From: Gamsiella multidivaricata
Taxonomy: Eukaryota > Mortierellomycota > Mortierellomycetes > Mortierellales > Mortierellaceae
Direction of reading: 5' to 3'
Length of the DNA: 50,891 bases
Assembly: GCF_025024155.1 (NCBI RefSeq)
Contig: NW_026251849.1
Coordinates: 1-50,891, forward strand
The translations under genes were made by a program, and so were the position numbers. Of the stretch, positions 30,444 through 41,165 are shown one piece after another. A model generated the notes under the pieces. It searched no databases, was not told the DNA's origin, and saw only the letters and a list, made by a program, of their open reading frames with translations. Positions within the stretch are counted from its first letter, which is position 1; every line of letters begins with the position of its first letter.

Positions 30444-33400
30444 TCACACCCCATGGCTGCGCTTGTATTGTCGTAAGAGTCGAGTGCAGTGCGTAAGGTT
30501 GCTCTCCGGTTCCCATGTCGAATCCTCCCTGGGGTATCCATGCCATTGGATTAAGTATTCCGTCCTATTGTTTCGCTGTCGATGGTCCAAGATAGTCTCT
30601 GCTTCGTATTCCTCCTCTCCGTCAATAATCTCTGGTGGTGGTCGAGCCGGTGCACGTTGTCCAAGGCCTTCAGGTGATGGTTTGTATTCACGGAAGCGAT
30701 CGACGTGGAAGACATCGTGGATCTTCATAGTGGGTGGCAGCTCAACGCGAAAAGAAACTGGTGAGTGCTGCTCCAGGATTGTATAGGGGCCAATAAATCG
30801 ATCTTGCAGCTTTTTGGTCGGGCGATTGCGATCCGCTGCAACAGTGATGTCTTCTGCGTTGAGTAGCACTTTGTCTCCAATTTTAAAATCGTGATCTCGT
30901 CGACGGGTATCTGCGTTCCGTGCCTGGCGTTCCTGTGCTGCAGCAATTGCCTCCTGTGCAACAATCAATGCGGAACTCTGTGACTCCATGAACTCGGTAA
31001 CACTGGGGTTGGGGCTGCTTTGGGTATGGAGAAGTGAGGCCGGGACTCGAGGATGGAATCCGTTGTTCAAAAAAAATGGTGAGTGACCAGTGGTGGCATT
31101 AATCGAATTATTATATGCGAACTCTGCGGCTGATAGAAGTAAATCCCAATTTGTTTGTCGTTGATCCACGAACGCGCGCAAAATAGATTCCAAAGTTCGA
31201 TTGGCACGTTCCGTTTGTCCATCGGTCTGAGGGTGGAAGGCAGTTGACATCGCTAGCTTGACATCCATGAGGCGGTGCAACTCTTTCCAGAAGCGGCTTG
31301 TGAACTTGGAGTCGCGGTCGGAGACGATGGTGGTGGGCATGCCATGGAGTCTGAAGACGTTATGAAAAAATTGGCGTGCCACGTCTGATGCTGTATCCTT
31401 TGTGCTGCTGGGGGCGAAATGGACTTGCTTTGATAGCTTGTCCACAAAAACGGTGATGGAGTCATGACCACGAGGTGTCTTGGGTAATTGCACAATGAAG
31501 TCCATGGTCACTGTCTCCCAGCGCTGTGCTGGTATTTCCAGAGACTGAAGTAATCCTGCAGGTCGTTGCTGGCTTGGCTTGCTGCGCTGGCAGCTCTCGC
31601 ATGTCTGCACATAGAGTCGAGTGTCGTGGGTAATCTTGGGCCAGTATACAATGCGTCGAAGGGCATGGTACGTCTTGTCAAAACCGAGATGGCCGGCAAT
31701 AGCAGAATCGTGGGCGTCGTGTAGAAGAAGCAAACGAATGTCAGACTTCTGAGGGATGCAAACAAGAGTGTTGCCACGACGAGAAACGTAGAGCAATTTA
31801 TCAATTAAAGAATAACGTGGGGGTGGACTTCCCTCGAGGCAGCTTTTGTAGATAGGACCGAGACTAGGGTCATCGAGGTAGCTATCCACCAGGCGCTGCC
31901 TTAAGCCTGGGTCAATGCGGATGTCCAAATTGTTGACTTCAACTGGTGGTGATTCTTCTTGGTGGTCAGGCCGACGTGAGAGAGCGTCCGCGACGACGTT
32001 GTCCGCGCCACGCTTGTACTTGAAATCGAAACTGTATTCTTGCAGGAGCTCCATCCAGCGCGCCTGTCGTCGGGTGAGCTTTGGTTGGGTTGGAAAATGT
32101 CTGAGCGTCGCATGATCTGTGTACACAATAAAATGCGTGCCATCTAGGTAATAGCGCCATTGCTTGAGGGCATGAACTACAGCGAGCAACTCCTGCTCGT
32201 GGGTTGGGTAATTCCGTTCGGCTGAGTTGAACTTCCGCGATGTGAATGCTACTGGTCGAGACTCGCCGTGCTCATCCGTCTGAAATAGAACTGCGCCGAG
32301 CGCGAATCCTGAAGCATCTGTCTCTACAGTCGTTGGCAGATCGGGGTCGAAAATCCTGAGGACTGGAGCCTTGCTGATTGCTTCCTTGAGGGCGGTGAAG
32401 GCGTGCTCCTTGTCCTGGTCCCAAGAAAATTCAACGCCTTCACCTAGCAGTGCGGTCAAAGGTAGAGCGATGTCAGCAAAATTACGGATGTACTGATGGT
32501 AAAACTGAGCGAGGCCAATAAACTGCTGGACATCTCTCTGCTTGGTGGGGCGCGGCCACTCGCGGATGGCTCTAACATGACCGGCGGACGTGTGGATGCC
32601 GTCTTTGGAGACGACGTGGCCGAGGAACTCGGTCTCTTCTTGCATGAAGGAGCATTTGCTCAGCTTCGCGTAAAGACCATTCTTGCGGAGTAGCGAAAGG
32701 ACGCTTCGGATGTGGGACAGGTGCTCAGCTTTGGTTTTGGAATAAATAAGAATGTCGTCGAGGTAGACAACAACCCATTTGTCCAATACGGGATCAAGGA
32801 CATTGAACATCATGTTCGAAAAAGCAGCAGGTGCATTAGTTAAACCAAAAGGAACGACATTGAACTCAAGTGGCCATATCGACAACGGAACGCGGTCTTG
32901 TGAGTGTGTGGTTCGAAGATGCGTTGCTGATGGTATCCAGATAATAGGTCGAGTTTGGTGAAGTAGCGAGCGCCGCGGAACCGGTCGATGAGTTCGTCAA
33001 TTCTGGGGAGGGGGTGTCGGTTCTTTCTGGTGATGCGATTGAGTCCACGATAGTCTACACACATGCGAAGTGTACCATCTTTCTTTTTAACAAAGAGGAC
33101 TGGCGCTCCGTATGGCGATGTGCTGGGTTTGATGAATCCTTTGGCGAGCAGATCATCCAGCTGCTTCCTGAGTTCGTCCAGCTCAGCAATTGAAAGACGA
33201 ATAACAGGTCGAACAGGTGGATCAGCCGTGGGGTCAGTGTCAATTTTCATGGCATCTCCACGGTCTGGTGGAAGACCAGCTGGGAGGCCATCGGGAAAGA
33301 CGTCGGGGAATTCGTTCTCTACAATGGGGCGGATGTCAGGTGGAAGGCGAGGTGCTGCCTTGGTTGCTGTTTCCTGTTTAACGAGAGCGAGGAAGACTTC

Positions 33401-34194
33401 GCTGCCAGGCTGAGCAGCGAGTGAATTAAAATGCATATGGCTCAACAGTAAGCCACGAGACTTAGCGGTTACAGAAGAGGGTGCAAAGCCTTTGCAGGAC
33501 CATCGAACGGAAACGCCTTTGTGGTGAAAGTGAAGACTGTTGTCGCGCCAGTTGATAGAAGGATTGATCTGAGTGAGCCAGGGTTTGCCGAGGATGAGGT
33601 CGTAGGATTGGAGGTCATAGAGGAGTGGTTGAAGGGTATCTGCGTAGTTGTCGCGGGCGAGGGAGATGGAGGCAGTGTGTTGAGTGAGAGAAGAGGAACC
33701 GTCGGGAAGGATAATTGGGATGGGGGAACAGGGGACGAGTGGGATAGAGTGATGGCGCTGGAAGGTCTTGCTGATGACATTTCCCTCAGCTCCACCATCA
33801 ATAAGAATACGTGCAGGGTGTCCACTGACAGAACCAATAAATGTGAGCAAAGTGCGTTCAGCAACAGCCGTGGTGAACGACTGCAGCTTAATTGCACGCT
33901 TACGCTGAAGTTGAGCCTGGCGCTTGGAGAGAGGTGGTGCTAAAGGAGCGAGAGAGGCAAGTGGGTCCAGGTCCACTGTCTCAGTCGACCTAGACACCAC
34001 AGGAGAATGAGGTTGGGGTAGATCCGAGACAGGAGCCATAGCGCCAGGGGCGGGGTGAGTATCCGGGGTTGAGATATTTTCATTTTTATGCAGAGGAGCG
34101 AGTGCCAACAGAGATTGAAGACCAAATTTATTTTTTGAAGAATATTGACTTAACTCTGGAAGGGGCTCACTCCTCTTGTCCAGACAAGAGGAGG
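30444..34194 (-). pseudogene. Gyp-C pol polyprotein, frameshifted
   Basis: Order on the minus strand: Pro-rich linker; protease with [13 protein letters not shown] (Asp-Gly-Gly in place of the usual Asp-Ser/Thr-Gly); RT with [13 protein letters not shown] and [12 protein letters not shown]; a frameshift at about 32869-32872 (one base short after RCRYGH); then [18 protein letters not shown], catalytic YLDDIL, and RNase H (VETDASGFALGAVLF, VYTDHATL). Integrase follows with the HHCC zinc region (HLGFDKTYH...CESCQRSK), core Asp in MDFIVQLP, Asp in SDRDSKFTS and Glu in TERANRTLES, a GPY/F-type module (RFIGPYTI) and a C-terminal chromodomain (YLIQWHGYPREDSTWEPES). Stop at 30444. In the undisturbed element pol would be read in the -1 frame relative to gag. 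Confidence 0.9.
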
Positions 34195-34415
34195 GAATTT
34201 GCAACAGGTTTATGCTCGGTTAAGTGCATTATGATGTCATCAGCGCTTCGCCCATCTTTCTACGACTTTCTAGAACACTGTTGCTATCTATCCAGCCAGT
34301 TTATATAAACCCCATCCACACGTAGAACTAGACAGCAGCATTGATACGAATAAAGCCTCCTTTCCACCCTAGATCCACTTCCACCTGATTTGACCGTTTG
34401 CATTGGTAGCAAAGG

Positions 34416-34569
34416 TGCCTTTCGATCCACCCCAGATATCTCAGACACCAGACACCCCAGACACCTCAGACACCCCAGACACCCCAGACGCCCCCAGACA
34501 CCCCCAGACACCCCCAGACACCCCCAGACACCCCCAGACACCTCATTACCTACCACTCGAACCAGCATC
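34416..34569 (+). repeat. Gyp-D leader minisatellite
   Basis: Between the PBS and the gag ATG, CAGACACCCC-type units of 8-11 bp repeat about ten times (roughly 34440-34545). The run is open in several frames but most likely untranslated leader. Confidence 0.8.
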
Positions 34570-35337
34570 ATGGACTCCATCGATTCCCTCGTCAATGGCC
34601 TTAGCAGCCTAAACCTTTCGAATGCCATTGACAGGCAGCGCGCCTACCACCAAATCCAATCGGTCATCCAAGACTCATCTCGCTCCGTTTCTGCCTACAA
34701 ACCCCCCAAACCACAGCTCTTCCATGGCGGTCGCAACGCTCTGGCTACGCGCGACTGGTTGGAGGAGCTCGAGCGATACTGCAGACGTACCAAGCTCACC
34801 CCGATGGAGTGGACCTCCGCCGCTGCTGACCACCTGCGGGGTACTGCTCTTACCTGGTACCGTATGTCAACCCTCACCGACGACACACCATGGGAGGAGT
34901 TCAAAACTGCCTTCACCAACGAATTTAAACCATCAGACCATGAGCGCGCTATCCTTATGGAGCTCGAGACCTTAAACAGACCTCTGTCAAAGATATCGCA
35001 TCTTATATCACACGCTTCCGCGACCTGGCCCTTCAGTTGAGCAATCCCGCCGATGACATGCTCCGCGAGTACTTTATTTCTGGACTGGTCACTCAAACTC
35101 AACTTCAGGTCGAAATCGCGAACCCCTCCACGTGGCAACAGGCCGTGAAGGTCGCTGAGCGAATCAATGGCGTCTACGCCCGAGCACAGTCCAAAGCCAA
35201 GCCAACTTACATCCCCTCCCAGACACCGACCGCGACTTCAGCCGCCTCACTCTCGGCCACGCCTGTTGCCGAACCCATGGAAGTAGACGCCATGCGCGTC
35301 CGATCCGCCAATCACGGTTCTAACACTACCAATGTAG

Positions 35338-35764
35338 TGTCAGGAACAGACTTGGAAGAGTGGGATATGTGTTATGGAGGAGACAGACAGTGGACAAGGT
35401 AAGGAAGAAATGTATTGCAGACTGAGGTTATATGCTATGGATTCTATGGCTCTATTTATGTGTTTCTAGGATTCTTGGTCAGGGTACTCGGATGGCTACT
35501 ACGGGACGCGAGGTATATTTGCTAGGAATAGCACAAAGGTATGGATCTGGTGCAATGGTTCTAGACGGCCGGACAATGGTTCTAGGCGGCCGGATAATGG
35601 CAATATCAAAAGATACTTCGTTGAACATATGTTGATCGAGCATACGGGCAGAGGTACGCGTGCAAGCGCGTGAGCGCGTAGAAGCAGTCACAAATCAATA
35701 TGAGCAATTGTGTGCGCAGCTCAACTGTCACTCTGCACCACACGCTATGGTGCTATCCGTGACA
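35338..35764 (+). mobile_element. LTR-X solo copy inside Gyp-D gag
   Basis: 427 bp from TGTCAGGAACAG to CTATCCGTGACA. The inverted ends TGTCA/TGACA fit an LTR. Flanking bases (TGTAG, TGTCC) match only partly, so the target duplication is not clean. Other copies are at 41347, 41884 and 12782 (truncated). Confidence 0.85.
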
Positions 35765-35929
35765 TGTCCCCCGTCGCCGCTCCGTTCCCAAGCTCGATCA
35801 AGCAGAGAAGTCCCGTTGCTTCCGCGAAGGTCGTTGTTACCGCTGCCGCCGATTCGGTCACATCGCTGAGAATTGCCGCGGTGAGCAAGCCTTCAATAAT
35901 TTCGAGACACCTACGACCACCGCCGACTC

Positions 35930-35936
35930 GGGAAAA
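35930..35936 (+). promoter_or_regulatory. GGGAAAA -1 frameshift heptamer, Gyp-D
   Basis: Gag codons here are TCG GGA AAA GAC, so the heptamer is in the G GGA AAA register of canonical -1 slippery sites. The -1 frame (GGG AAA AGA) is open continuously from here into pol, ending at 39751. Gyp-C has the same heptamer at the equivalent place. Confidence 0.6.
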
Positions 35937-38900
35937 GACGAGGGCGAGAACTGAACCAGGCCAGTCTCGCCTTCATCAAGCCTAGCACCCGAGCCCTGGA
36001 CACTCAGGGGCGCGGCGATAGTACAAAGCAGAATCACAAACTTCAAAATAAAGCCGACAATGCTTTTCCTTATAAATCGCCTCTGCCCTCACCCTTACCT
36101 CACAACCCACCACCTTCGACAGCACGCACCCTTCCATCATTTCCACCTATTGCACCATCTTCACCCTCTCCTCATTCACCCTCATTCCCTCCCCCATTCT
36201 CGGCCCCAACTGACTCCATCACCACTTCAACTACCCCTGAACCCTCCTCCAGCACTCTCACCACCTCCCGTCACCGGCATCGCCATCGCCGTAAAAATGA
36301 AGTTCGCCTCCAGTCCTTCGCCACTGTTTACAAGAACGCGCGTCGTCTACTGACTTTTATCGGCGCTGTCAATGGTCGCCCTGCCAGGATTCTTATCGAT
36401 GGCGGGGCCGAAGGGAATGTCATCAGTGCTAAATTTTGCAAACATAATAACTTGCCTTTGGAAGACAGTACACCAATCCCTATTGTTCTACCTAACGGTT
36501 CCGCGTCTCTCTCGCACCATACTGCTACACTCACACTAGAACGCGATGCATACAAGGATCAAGTCTCGACAATTGTTTATCCACTTACGAAGTACGATTT
36601 GATCCTAGGGAAACCATGGTTAACACAAGTGAACCCACATATCGACTGGCGAACGAACGATCTGCACTTTGAACACCAAGGGTCGCCAGTCCTGTGGTCC
36701 TGCGCCGGCTTCGCTTCGTCTTCGCTCCCTTCCAGTCCTGTTGTTTCGGCCCTCAACTTTGTCTCATTGGCCACTGAATCCGATGCGGGAGTGTTCTTAG
36801 CTCAAGTCAAGATCCCTCAGCCCACTCCAAACAAGCAACTGGACCTTCCTGAACCTATTCGACAAATTGTACAAGTCGAGTTTCCCGACTTATTTCCTTC
36901 TGAGCTTCCTGACGGCCTTCCGCCCGACCGTGGCGATAGCATGAGGATCGAGACCGACCAAGCAGCAGACCCACCAGTTCGACCAGTGATCCGACTATCG
37001 ATCGCCGAACTCGACGAACTAAAAAAACAGTTATCAGACCTCCTTCGCAAAGGCTTTATTTCGCCCAGCACCTCACCCTATGGTGCACCCGTGTTATTCG
37101 TCAAGAAAAAAGATGGATCGCTCAGGATGTGCGTGGACTACCGAGGCCTTAACAAGATCACCAGAAAGAACCGGCATCCATTACCACGAATTGACGAGTT
37201 GATCGACCGATTCAGGACAGCTCGGTACTTCACAAAGCTGGATTTGCTATCAGGATACCATCAGATGCGCGTACACCAGGACGACAGACACAAAACGGCT
37301 TTCAGGACGCGCTACGGCCATTATGAGTTCAACGTCGTACCATTCGGACTCACAAATGCACCGGCTGCGTTCTCCAACATGATGCGCAATGTACTGGACC
37401 CTGTCTTGGACATATGTGTCGTGGTCTACCTAGACGATATACTGATTTACTCCGACAACGAGAAGGAACATCTACAGCACATCCGGCAAGTGCTTTCTCT
37501 CCTGCGTGAAGCAGGCCTCTACTGCAAGCTATCCAAGTGCTCCTTCATGCAGGACGAAACGGAATTCCTGGGTCATGTCATATCAAAGGACGGACTTAAG
37601 ACCAACGCAGGACTCGTCAAGGCAATCAGAGAATGGCCAGTTCCTACTACCCAGCGTCACGTCATGCAGTTCCTTGGTTTAACAAACTTTTATCACCAAT
37701 ACATTGACCACTACGCAGATATTGCCCTTCCTCTCACCGCTCTGCTAGGCTCAACGACACCTTTTACTTGGGACAAACCCCAACAGGATGCTTTCGATAC
37801 TCTAAAGAAAGCGGTGACCACAGCCCCAGTCCTCCGTATCTTTGATCCAGCCCTCTCCACAGCTGTCGAAACTGACGCCTCTGGCTTTGCCATCGGCGCT
37901 GTCCTGTTTCAGACGGACCACAACGGCGGATCTAGACCCGTTGCATTCACGTCTCGAAAGTTGAGTCCTGCGGAACGGAACTACCCCACACACGAGCAGG
38001 AACTATTGGCCGTAGTACACGCCCTTAAGACCTGGCGATACTACCTGGATGGCTCGCACTTCATCGTTTATACAGACCACGCGACCCTACAGCATTTCCC
38101 TACTCAACCGAATCTAACTCGCCGACAGGCGAGATGGATGGAGCTACTCCAAGAATATGACTTTGTTTTCAAGTTCAAACGAGGCAAGGACAATATTGTT
38201 CCTGATGCGCTTTCCAGAAGACCCGATCACAAGGCTGGGGATCCTAGCAGCGGCCAGCTCAACTCTCTGAATATAAGCATGGACACAGGATTACGGCAGC
38301 GCCTGATGGATTGTTATACTACAGACTCCGCTCTGGGACCAATTTATGAACGCTGCCGCAAGGCAAGTCCATCTGACCGCTACTTTATTGCGGACGACCT
38401 ACTTTGGATCAATGACAATGGCACACAACGACTTTGTATCCCTAAAGATGCTGATCTCCGCTCGCAACTTTTTCACGACTCCCATGACTCTCCAATGGCC
38501 GGTCACCTTGGATTCGACAAAACATACGAGCATATGCGACGGACATTCTTCTGGCCACGGATGGCGCGGGACATTAAGGCTTACATCAAATCATGCGAGC
38601 AGTGCCAACGCAACAAACCCCTACTACAGCACCCAGCAGGGCTATTCAAGTCTCTCGATATTCCTAGCCAGCGATGGGACACCGTGTCAATGGACTTTAT
38701 CGTATCTCTACCCAGGACAGCCCGCTCTTTCGATGCAGTCACCGTATTTGTGGACAAATTATCAAAGCAGGTTCACTTCTGCGCCAGTCGTACCACGGAT
38801 TCCGCCTCAGACGTAGCTCGCCTCTTCTTCGACCAAGTATTCAGACTGCATGGCATGCCACGTACAATCATCTCCGACCGCGACTCCCGTTTCACAGGAA

Positions 38901-39751
38901 AATTTTGGACAGCGCTAATGAAGCTGATGGGAACCAAGCTGAACATGTCGACTGCATACCACCCTCAATCGGATGGCCAAACCGAGCGAGCCAACAGGAC
39001 TCTAGAGGAGATGCTGCGGTCGTATATCTCTTACCACCAGAAGGACTGGGACCTCTTTCTACCGATGATGGAATTCGCTTATAACAATTCGATGAACCCG
39101 ACAACTGGATTTTCGCCCTTTTTCCTTAACTACGGACACCATCCTCTCGTTCCGGCATCACTAATGAAACCCACCGCCACCAACGCGCCATCAGTCTCGG
39201 ACTTCGTCGCGTCCCAAGCAACAGCACTTGCTCAGGCCCGGGATGCAATCATTGAAGCACAGAATCGGCAAAAGCAGCAAGCGGATAAATCACGCAGACA
39301 AGTACCATTTGCTGTCGGCGACATGGTCCTCCTGAGCACTGAGCACCTTTCTGTCGCAGCGCACTCTAACCGGCCCTCCAAGAAGCTGGAACCCAAATTC
39401 ATTGGCCCGTACAAGATCGTCGAACAGGTGAACGATAACGCATTTAAGCTCGACCTACCGCCTTCCATGCGTCAGCACCCCGTCTTCAATGCTGATCTAT
39501 TGCGATTACATGTTGAATCACCGCCGGAATATGGAGACCGCACTCCGCCTCGACCGCCACCGGAGCTCATTGATGGCATGGAAGAGTACGAAGTCGAACG
39601 CATTCTCGATTATAAGGTGTTCGGTAAGACACCAAAGTGGCCCGTACAATGGAAGAGATACCCTCTGGAGGACGCTACATGGGAACCAAGATCAGCACTC
39701 ACCAATGCCAAGGAGGCCTTGGCAGAGTTCAAAATCAATAACAAAAAGTAG
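35930..39751 (+). CDS. Gyp-D pol polyprotein, intact
   Basis: The open frame runs from the slippery heptamer to TAG 39749-39751 without a break (about 1,270 codons); the first ATG is only at 36452, inside protease, which argues for a Gag-Pol fusion. Domains in order: Pro/Ser-rich linker; protease [15 protein letters not shown] ([23 protein letters not shown], catalytic YLDDIL near 37430); RNase H (VETDASGFAIGAVLF, VYTDHATLQ); integrase zinc region (GHLGFDKTYEHM...CEQCQRNK); integrase core Asp in SMDFIVSLP, Asp in SDRDSRFTG and Glu in TERANRTLEE; GPY/F module KFIGPYKIVEQ; and C-terminal chromodomain (EYEVERILDY...WKRYPLEDATWEPRS). The chromodomain places it with chromoviruses and suggests targeting to marked chromatin. 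Potentially active protein, but its own gag is broken. Confidence 0.92.
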   Translation, partial: GKRRGRELNQASLAFIKPSTRALDTQGRGDSTKQNHKLQNKADNAFPYKSPLPSPLPHNPPPSTARTLPSFPPIAPSSPSPHSPSFPPPFSAPTDSITTSTTPEPSSSTLTTSRHRHRHRRKNEVRLQSFATVYKNARRLLTFIGAVNGRPARILIDGGAEGNVISAKFCKHNNLPLEDSTPIPIVLPNGSASLSHHTATLTLERDAYKDQVSTIVYPLTKYDLILGKPWLTQVNPHIDWRTNDLHFEHQGSPVLWSCAGFASSSLPSSPVVSALNFVSLATESDAGVFLAQVKIPQPTPNKQLDLPEPIRQIVQVEFPDLFPSELPDGLPPDRGDSMRIETDQAADPPVRPVIRLSIAELDELKKQLSDLLRKGFISPSTSPYGAPVLFVKKKDGSLRMCVDYRGLNKITRKNRHPLPRIDELIDRFRTARYFTKLDLLSGYHQMRVHQDDRHKTAFRTRYGHYEFNVVPFGLTNAPAAFSNMMRNVLDPVLDICVVVYLDDILIYSDNEKEHLQHIRQVLSLLREAGLYCKLSKCSFMQDETEFLGHVISKDGLKTNAGLVKAIREWPVPTTQRHVMQFLGLTNFYHQYIDHYADIALPLTALLGSTTPFTWDKPQQDAFDTLKKAVTTAPVLRIFDPALSTAVETDASGFAIGAVLFQTDHNGGSRPVAFTSRKLSPAERNYPTHEQELLAVVHALKTWRYYLDGSHFIVYTDHATLQHFPTQPNLTRRQARWMELLQEYDFVFKFKRGKDNIVPDALSRRPDHKAGDPSSGQLNSLNISMDTGLRQRLMDCYTTDSALGPIYERCRKASPSDRYFIADDLLWINDNGTQRLCIPKDADLRSQLFHDSHDSPMAGHLGFDKTYEHMRRTFFWPRMARDIKAYIKSCEQCQRNKPLLQHPAGLFKSLDIPSQRWDTVSMDFIVSLPRTARSFDAVTVFVDKLSKQVHFCASRTTDSASDVARLFFDQVFRLHGMPRTIISDRDSRFTGKFWTALMKLMGTKLNMSTAYHPQSDGQTERANRTLEEMLRSYISYHQKDWDLFLPMMEFAYNNSMNPTTGFSPFFLNYGHHPLVPASLMKPTATNAPSVSDFVASQATALAQARDAIIEAQNRQKQQADKSRRQVPFAVGDMVLLSTEHLSVAAHSNRPSKKLEPKFIGPYKIVEQVNDNAFKLDLPPSMRQHPVFNADLLRLHVESPPEYGDRTPPRPPPELIDGMEEYEVERILDYKVFGKTPKWPVQWKRYPLEDATWEPRSALTNAKEALAEFKINNKK

Positions 39752-40003
39752 ACTTTTTTTTTCAAAACGGGAAGGATGCAACAGGTTTATGCTCGGTTAA
39801 GTGCATTATGATGTCATCAGCGCTTCGCCCATCTTTCTACGACTTTCTAGAACACTGTTGCTATCTATCCAGCCAGTTTATATAAACCTCATCCACACGT
39901 AGAACTAGACAGCAGCATTGATACGAATAAAGCCTCCTTTCCACCCTAGATCCACTTCCACCTGATTTGACCGTTTGCAGAATTTCAGCGACTAGGTCCT
40001 GGA

Positions 40004-40984
40004 CTAAACCTGGCCGCTGGAGGCTTTTCCCGAGCCGTCAGCATGGGATGGGCCCTCGGTAAAATTGTTGAAGGCGCGACCGCCGCGCTCGTTCTCGGGA
40101 CAGTTGGGTGCAATGTGTCCCACCTCGCGGCAGCGGAAACATCTATTTTCACGGATGCAACGTGTACGCTCAGCGGCGTCGAGAGGGGGCTTGTTCCGGG
40201 TGTAAGAGCCGGAACGGAACTTGTTCACGGTTTTGCGGAGCGCGTTGATCTCGAGGCGCATGTTATCAATCTCCATAGCCATGGGATCGACAGCAGGGGA
40301 GACAAGGGTCGCAGCGAGGGCGTGTTGGGCAGCTTGGGTGGGGCGGACAGAGGTGGACGTCGAACGGGCATAGTGGAATACCGTATCAAATTGCTCCGCT
40401 GCGTGGCAGAGGTCATGGATGGTGAGGGCGTTCCGGTTGGTGATCTGTAGAGACATTAATGTCTGCTTGAGTTCCAAGGGAGCTCCCTCGAGAAAGGCAG
40501 CCTTGACGGCATCCTCGAGCACCGAGCGAGCTTCCTTGTGCATGTCGTGGGTGCAAAGGATGGCCATGTACTTGCGCACGCGCGCAACGTACTCGGCCAC
40601 TGTGGACGTCATCTTGATGGAGAATAGCAATGCTCGTATGTGGTCATGGAAACCAGCAGGGCGGAACTCCTCGCGGAAAGCCTTCTCGAAGTCGAGCCAG
40701 TCGGTGTCGTCCGAACGGTATTGGCCGTCCCACCACAGGAGGCCAGCTTCACCCAGGTAGGCAATAGCGGTGACAGTGCGGTTTGCATCTAAAATTTGCG
40801 CACCGCGAAAAAAACGCCGAACCTGGGTGAGCCAAGTCTCGCACGCGAAACCATCGCGCACGCCTATGAAGGTCGGAGGGGAGGGATATCTGTAGGTGGG
40901 GAGGAGAACGGCGGTAGGGGCGGCGACAGCGGTGTCGCCAGCAGCAGGGGCTTGGAAGGAGGTAGGTAAAACGGGGGTGCTCAT
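40004..40984 (-). CDS. Gyp-C gag
   Basis: A 326-residue Gag on the minus strand starting at ATG 40984 (MSTPVLPTSFQ). The capsid region has ACETWLTQVRRFF, LGEAGLLWWDG and DWLDFEKAFREEF; a helical stretch follows; the nucleocapsid CCHC knuckle is CFRCREVGHIAPNC. It ends at TAG 40006-40004. Eighteen nucleotides before the stop the slippery heptamer GGGAAAA (plus strand TTTTCCC, 40025-40031) allows a -1 shift into pol. The reading frame is intact, unlike Gyp-D gag, so in principle it could supply Gag; the pol of the same element is broken. Confidence 0.9.
   Translation of the reverse strand: MSTPVLPTSFQAPAAGDTAVAAPTAVLLPTYRYPSPPTFIGVRDGFACETWLTQVRRFFRGAQILDANRTVTAIAYLGEAGLLWWDGQYRSDDTDWLDFEKAFREEFRPAGFHDHIRALLFSIKMTSTVAEYVARVRKYMAILCTHDMHKEARSVLEDAVKAAFLEGAPLELKQTLMSLQITNRNALTIHDLCHAAEQFDTVFHYARSTSTSVRPTQAAQHALAATLVSPAVDPMAMEIDNMRLEINALRKTVNKFRSGSYTRNKPPLDAAERTRCIRENRCFRCREVGHIAPNCPENERGGRAFNNFTEGPSHADGSGKASSGQV
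40025..40031 (-). promoter_or_regulatory. GGGAAAA -1 frameshift heptamer, Gyp-C
   Basis: Read on the minus strand within gag codons TCG GGA AAA GCC. The -1 frame continues through the Gyp-D insertion point into the Gyp-C pol frame at 34194 without a stop. Same heptamer and same register as in Gyp-D. Confidence 0.6.
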
Positions 40985-41153
40985 GGTTACAAGGGAGAAG
41001 AGATCGGCGAGGGAATCAACGTCCAGATTGGGGAATAAATTTAATTGGGCAAATGGCTAAGGTTAAAATCAGGGGTACAGGGGCAATTGGTGGAAAAATA
41101 AAAATCAAAGGGTGCTTGGGACATTGGACAATGGGTGGTGGTGGTCGAAGGAA

Positions 41154-41165
41154 CCTTTGCTACCA
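41154..41165 (-). promoter_or_regulatory. Gyp-C primer-binding site
   Basis: TGGTAGCAAAGG on the minus strand, directly after the 5' LTR. It would pair with a tRNA 3' end CCTTTGCTACCA, as expected for initiator Met tRNA. Also present in Gyp-D and in the truncated copy at 27829. Confidence 0.75.

Larger units (their letters stand above)
34570..35954 (+). pseudogene. Gyp-D gag, frameshifted and carrying an LTR-X
   Basis: ATG at 34570 (MDSIDSLVNGLSSLN) begins a retrotransposon Gag with the usual ATRDWLEELERY, GTALTWY and PWEEFKTAF capsid segments. At about 34980-34985 the frame changes after LETLNRP; the rest (VKDIASYITRFRDLALQL onward) is one frame over. LTR-X interrupts it at 35338-35764. Beyond it the CCHC zinc knuckle CYRCRRFGHIAENC is present, and gag stops at TGA 35952-35954. 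The slippery heptamer GGGAAAA lies 16 nt before the stop. Gag is therefore inactive in this copy. Confidence 0.88.
34200..39979 (+). mobile_element. Gyp-D: young Ty3/Gypsy chromovirus in Gyp-C
   Basis: LTRs at 34200-34402 and 39777-39979 are each 203 bp and differ by one base by eye (CCCC versus CCTC after TATATAAA). The target duplication is GAATT at 34195-34199 and 39980-39984. The PBS is TGGTAGCAAAGG at 34404-34415. The purine tract AAAACGGGAAGGA precedes the 3' LTR. Total 5,780 bp including a 427-bp LTR-X inside gag. Structure is complete; gag is broken and pol looks intact. Confidence 0.95.

Noticed and set aside
34390..34569. N-terminal Gag extension through the CAGACACC minisatellite
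   Set aside because: The frame would begin inside the LTR and PBS; the ATG at 34570 starts the recognisable Gag sequence.
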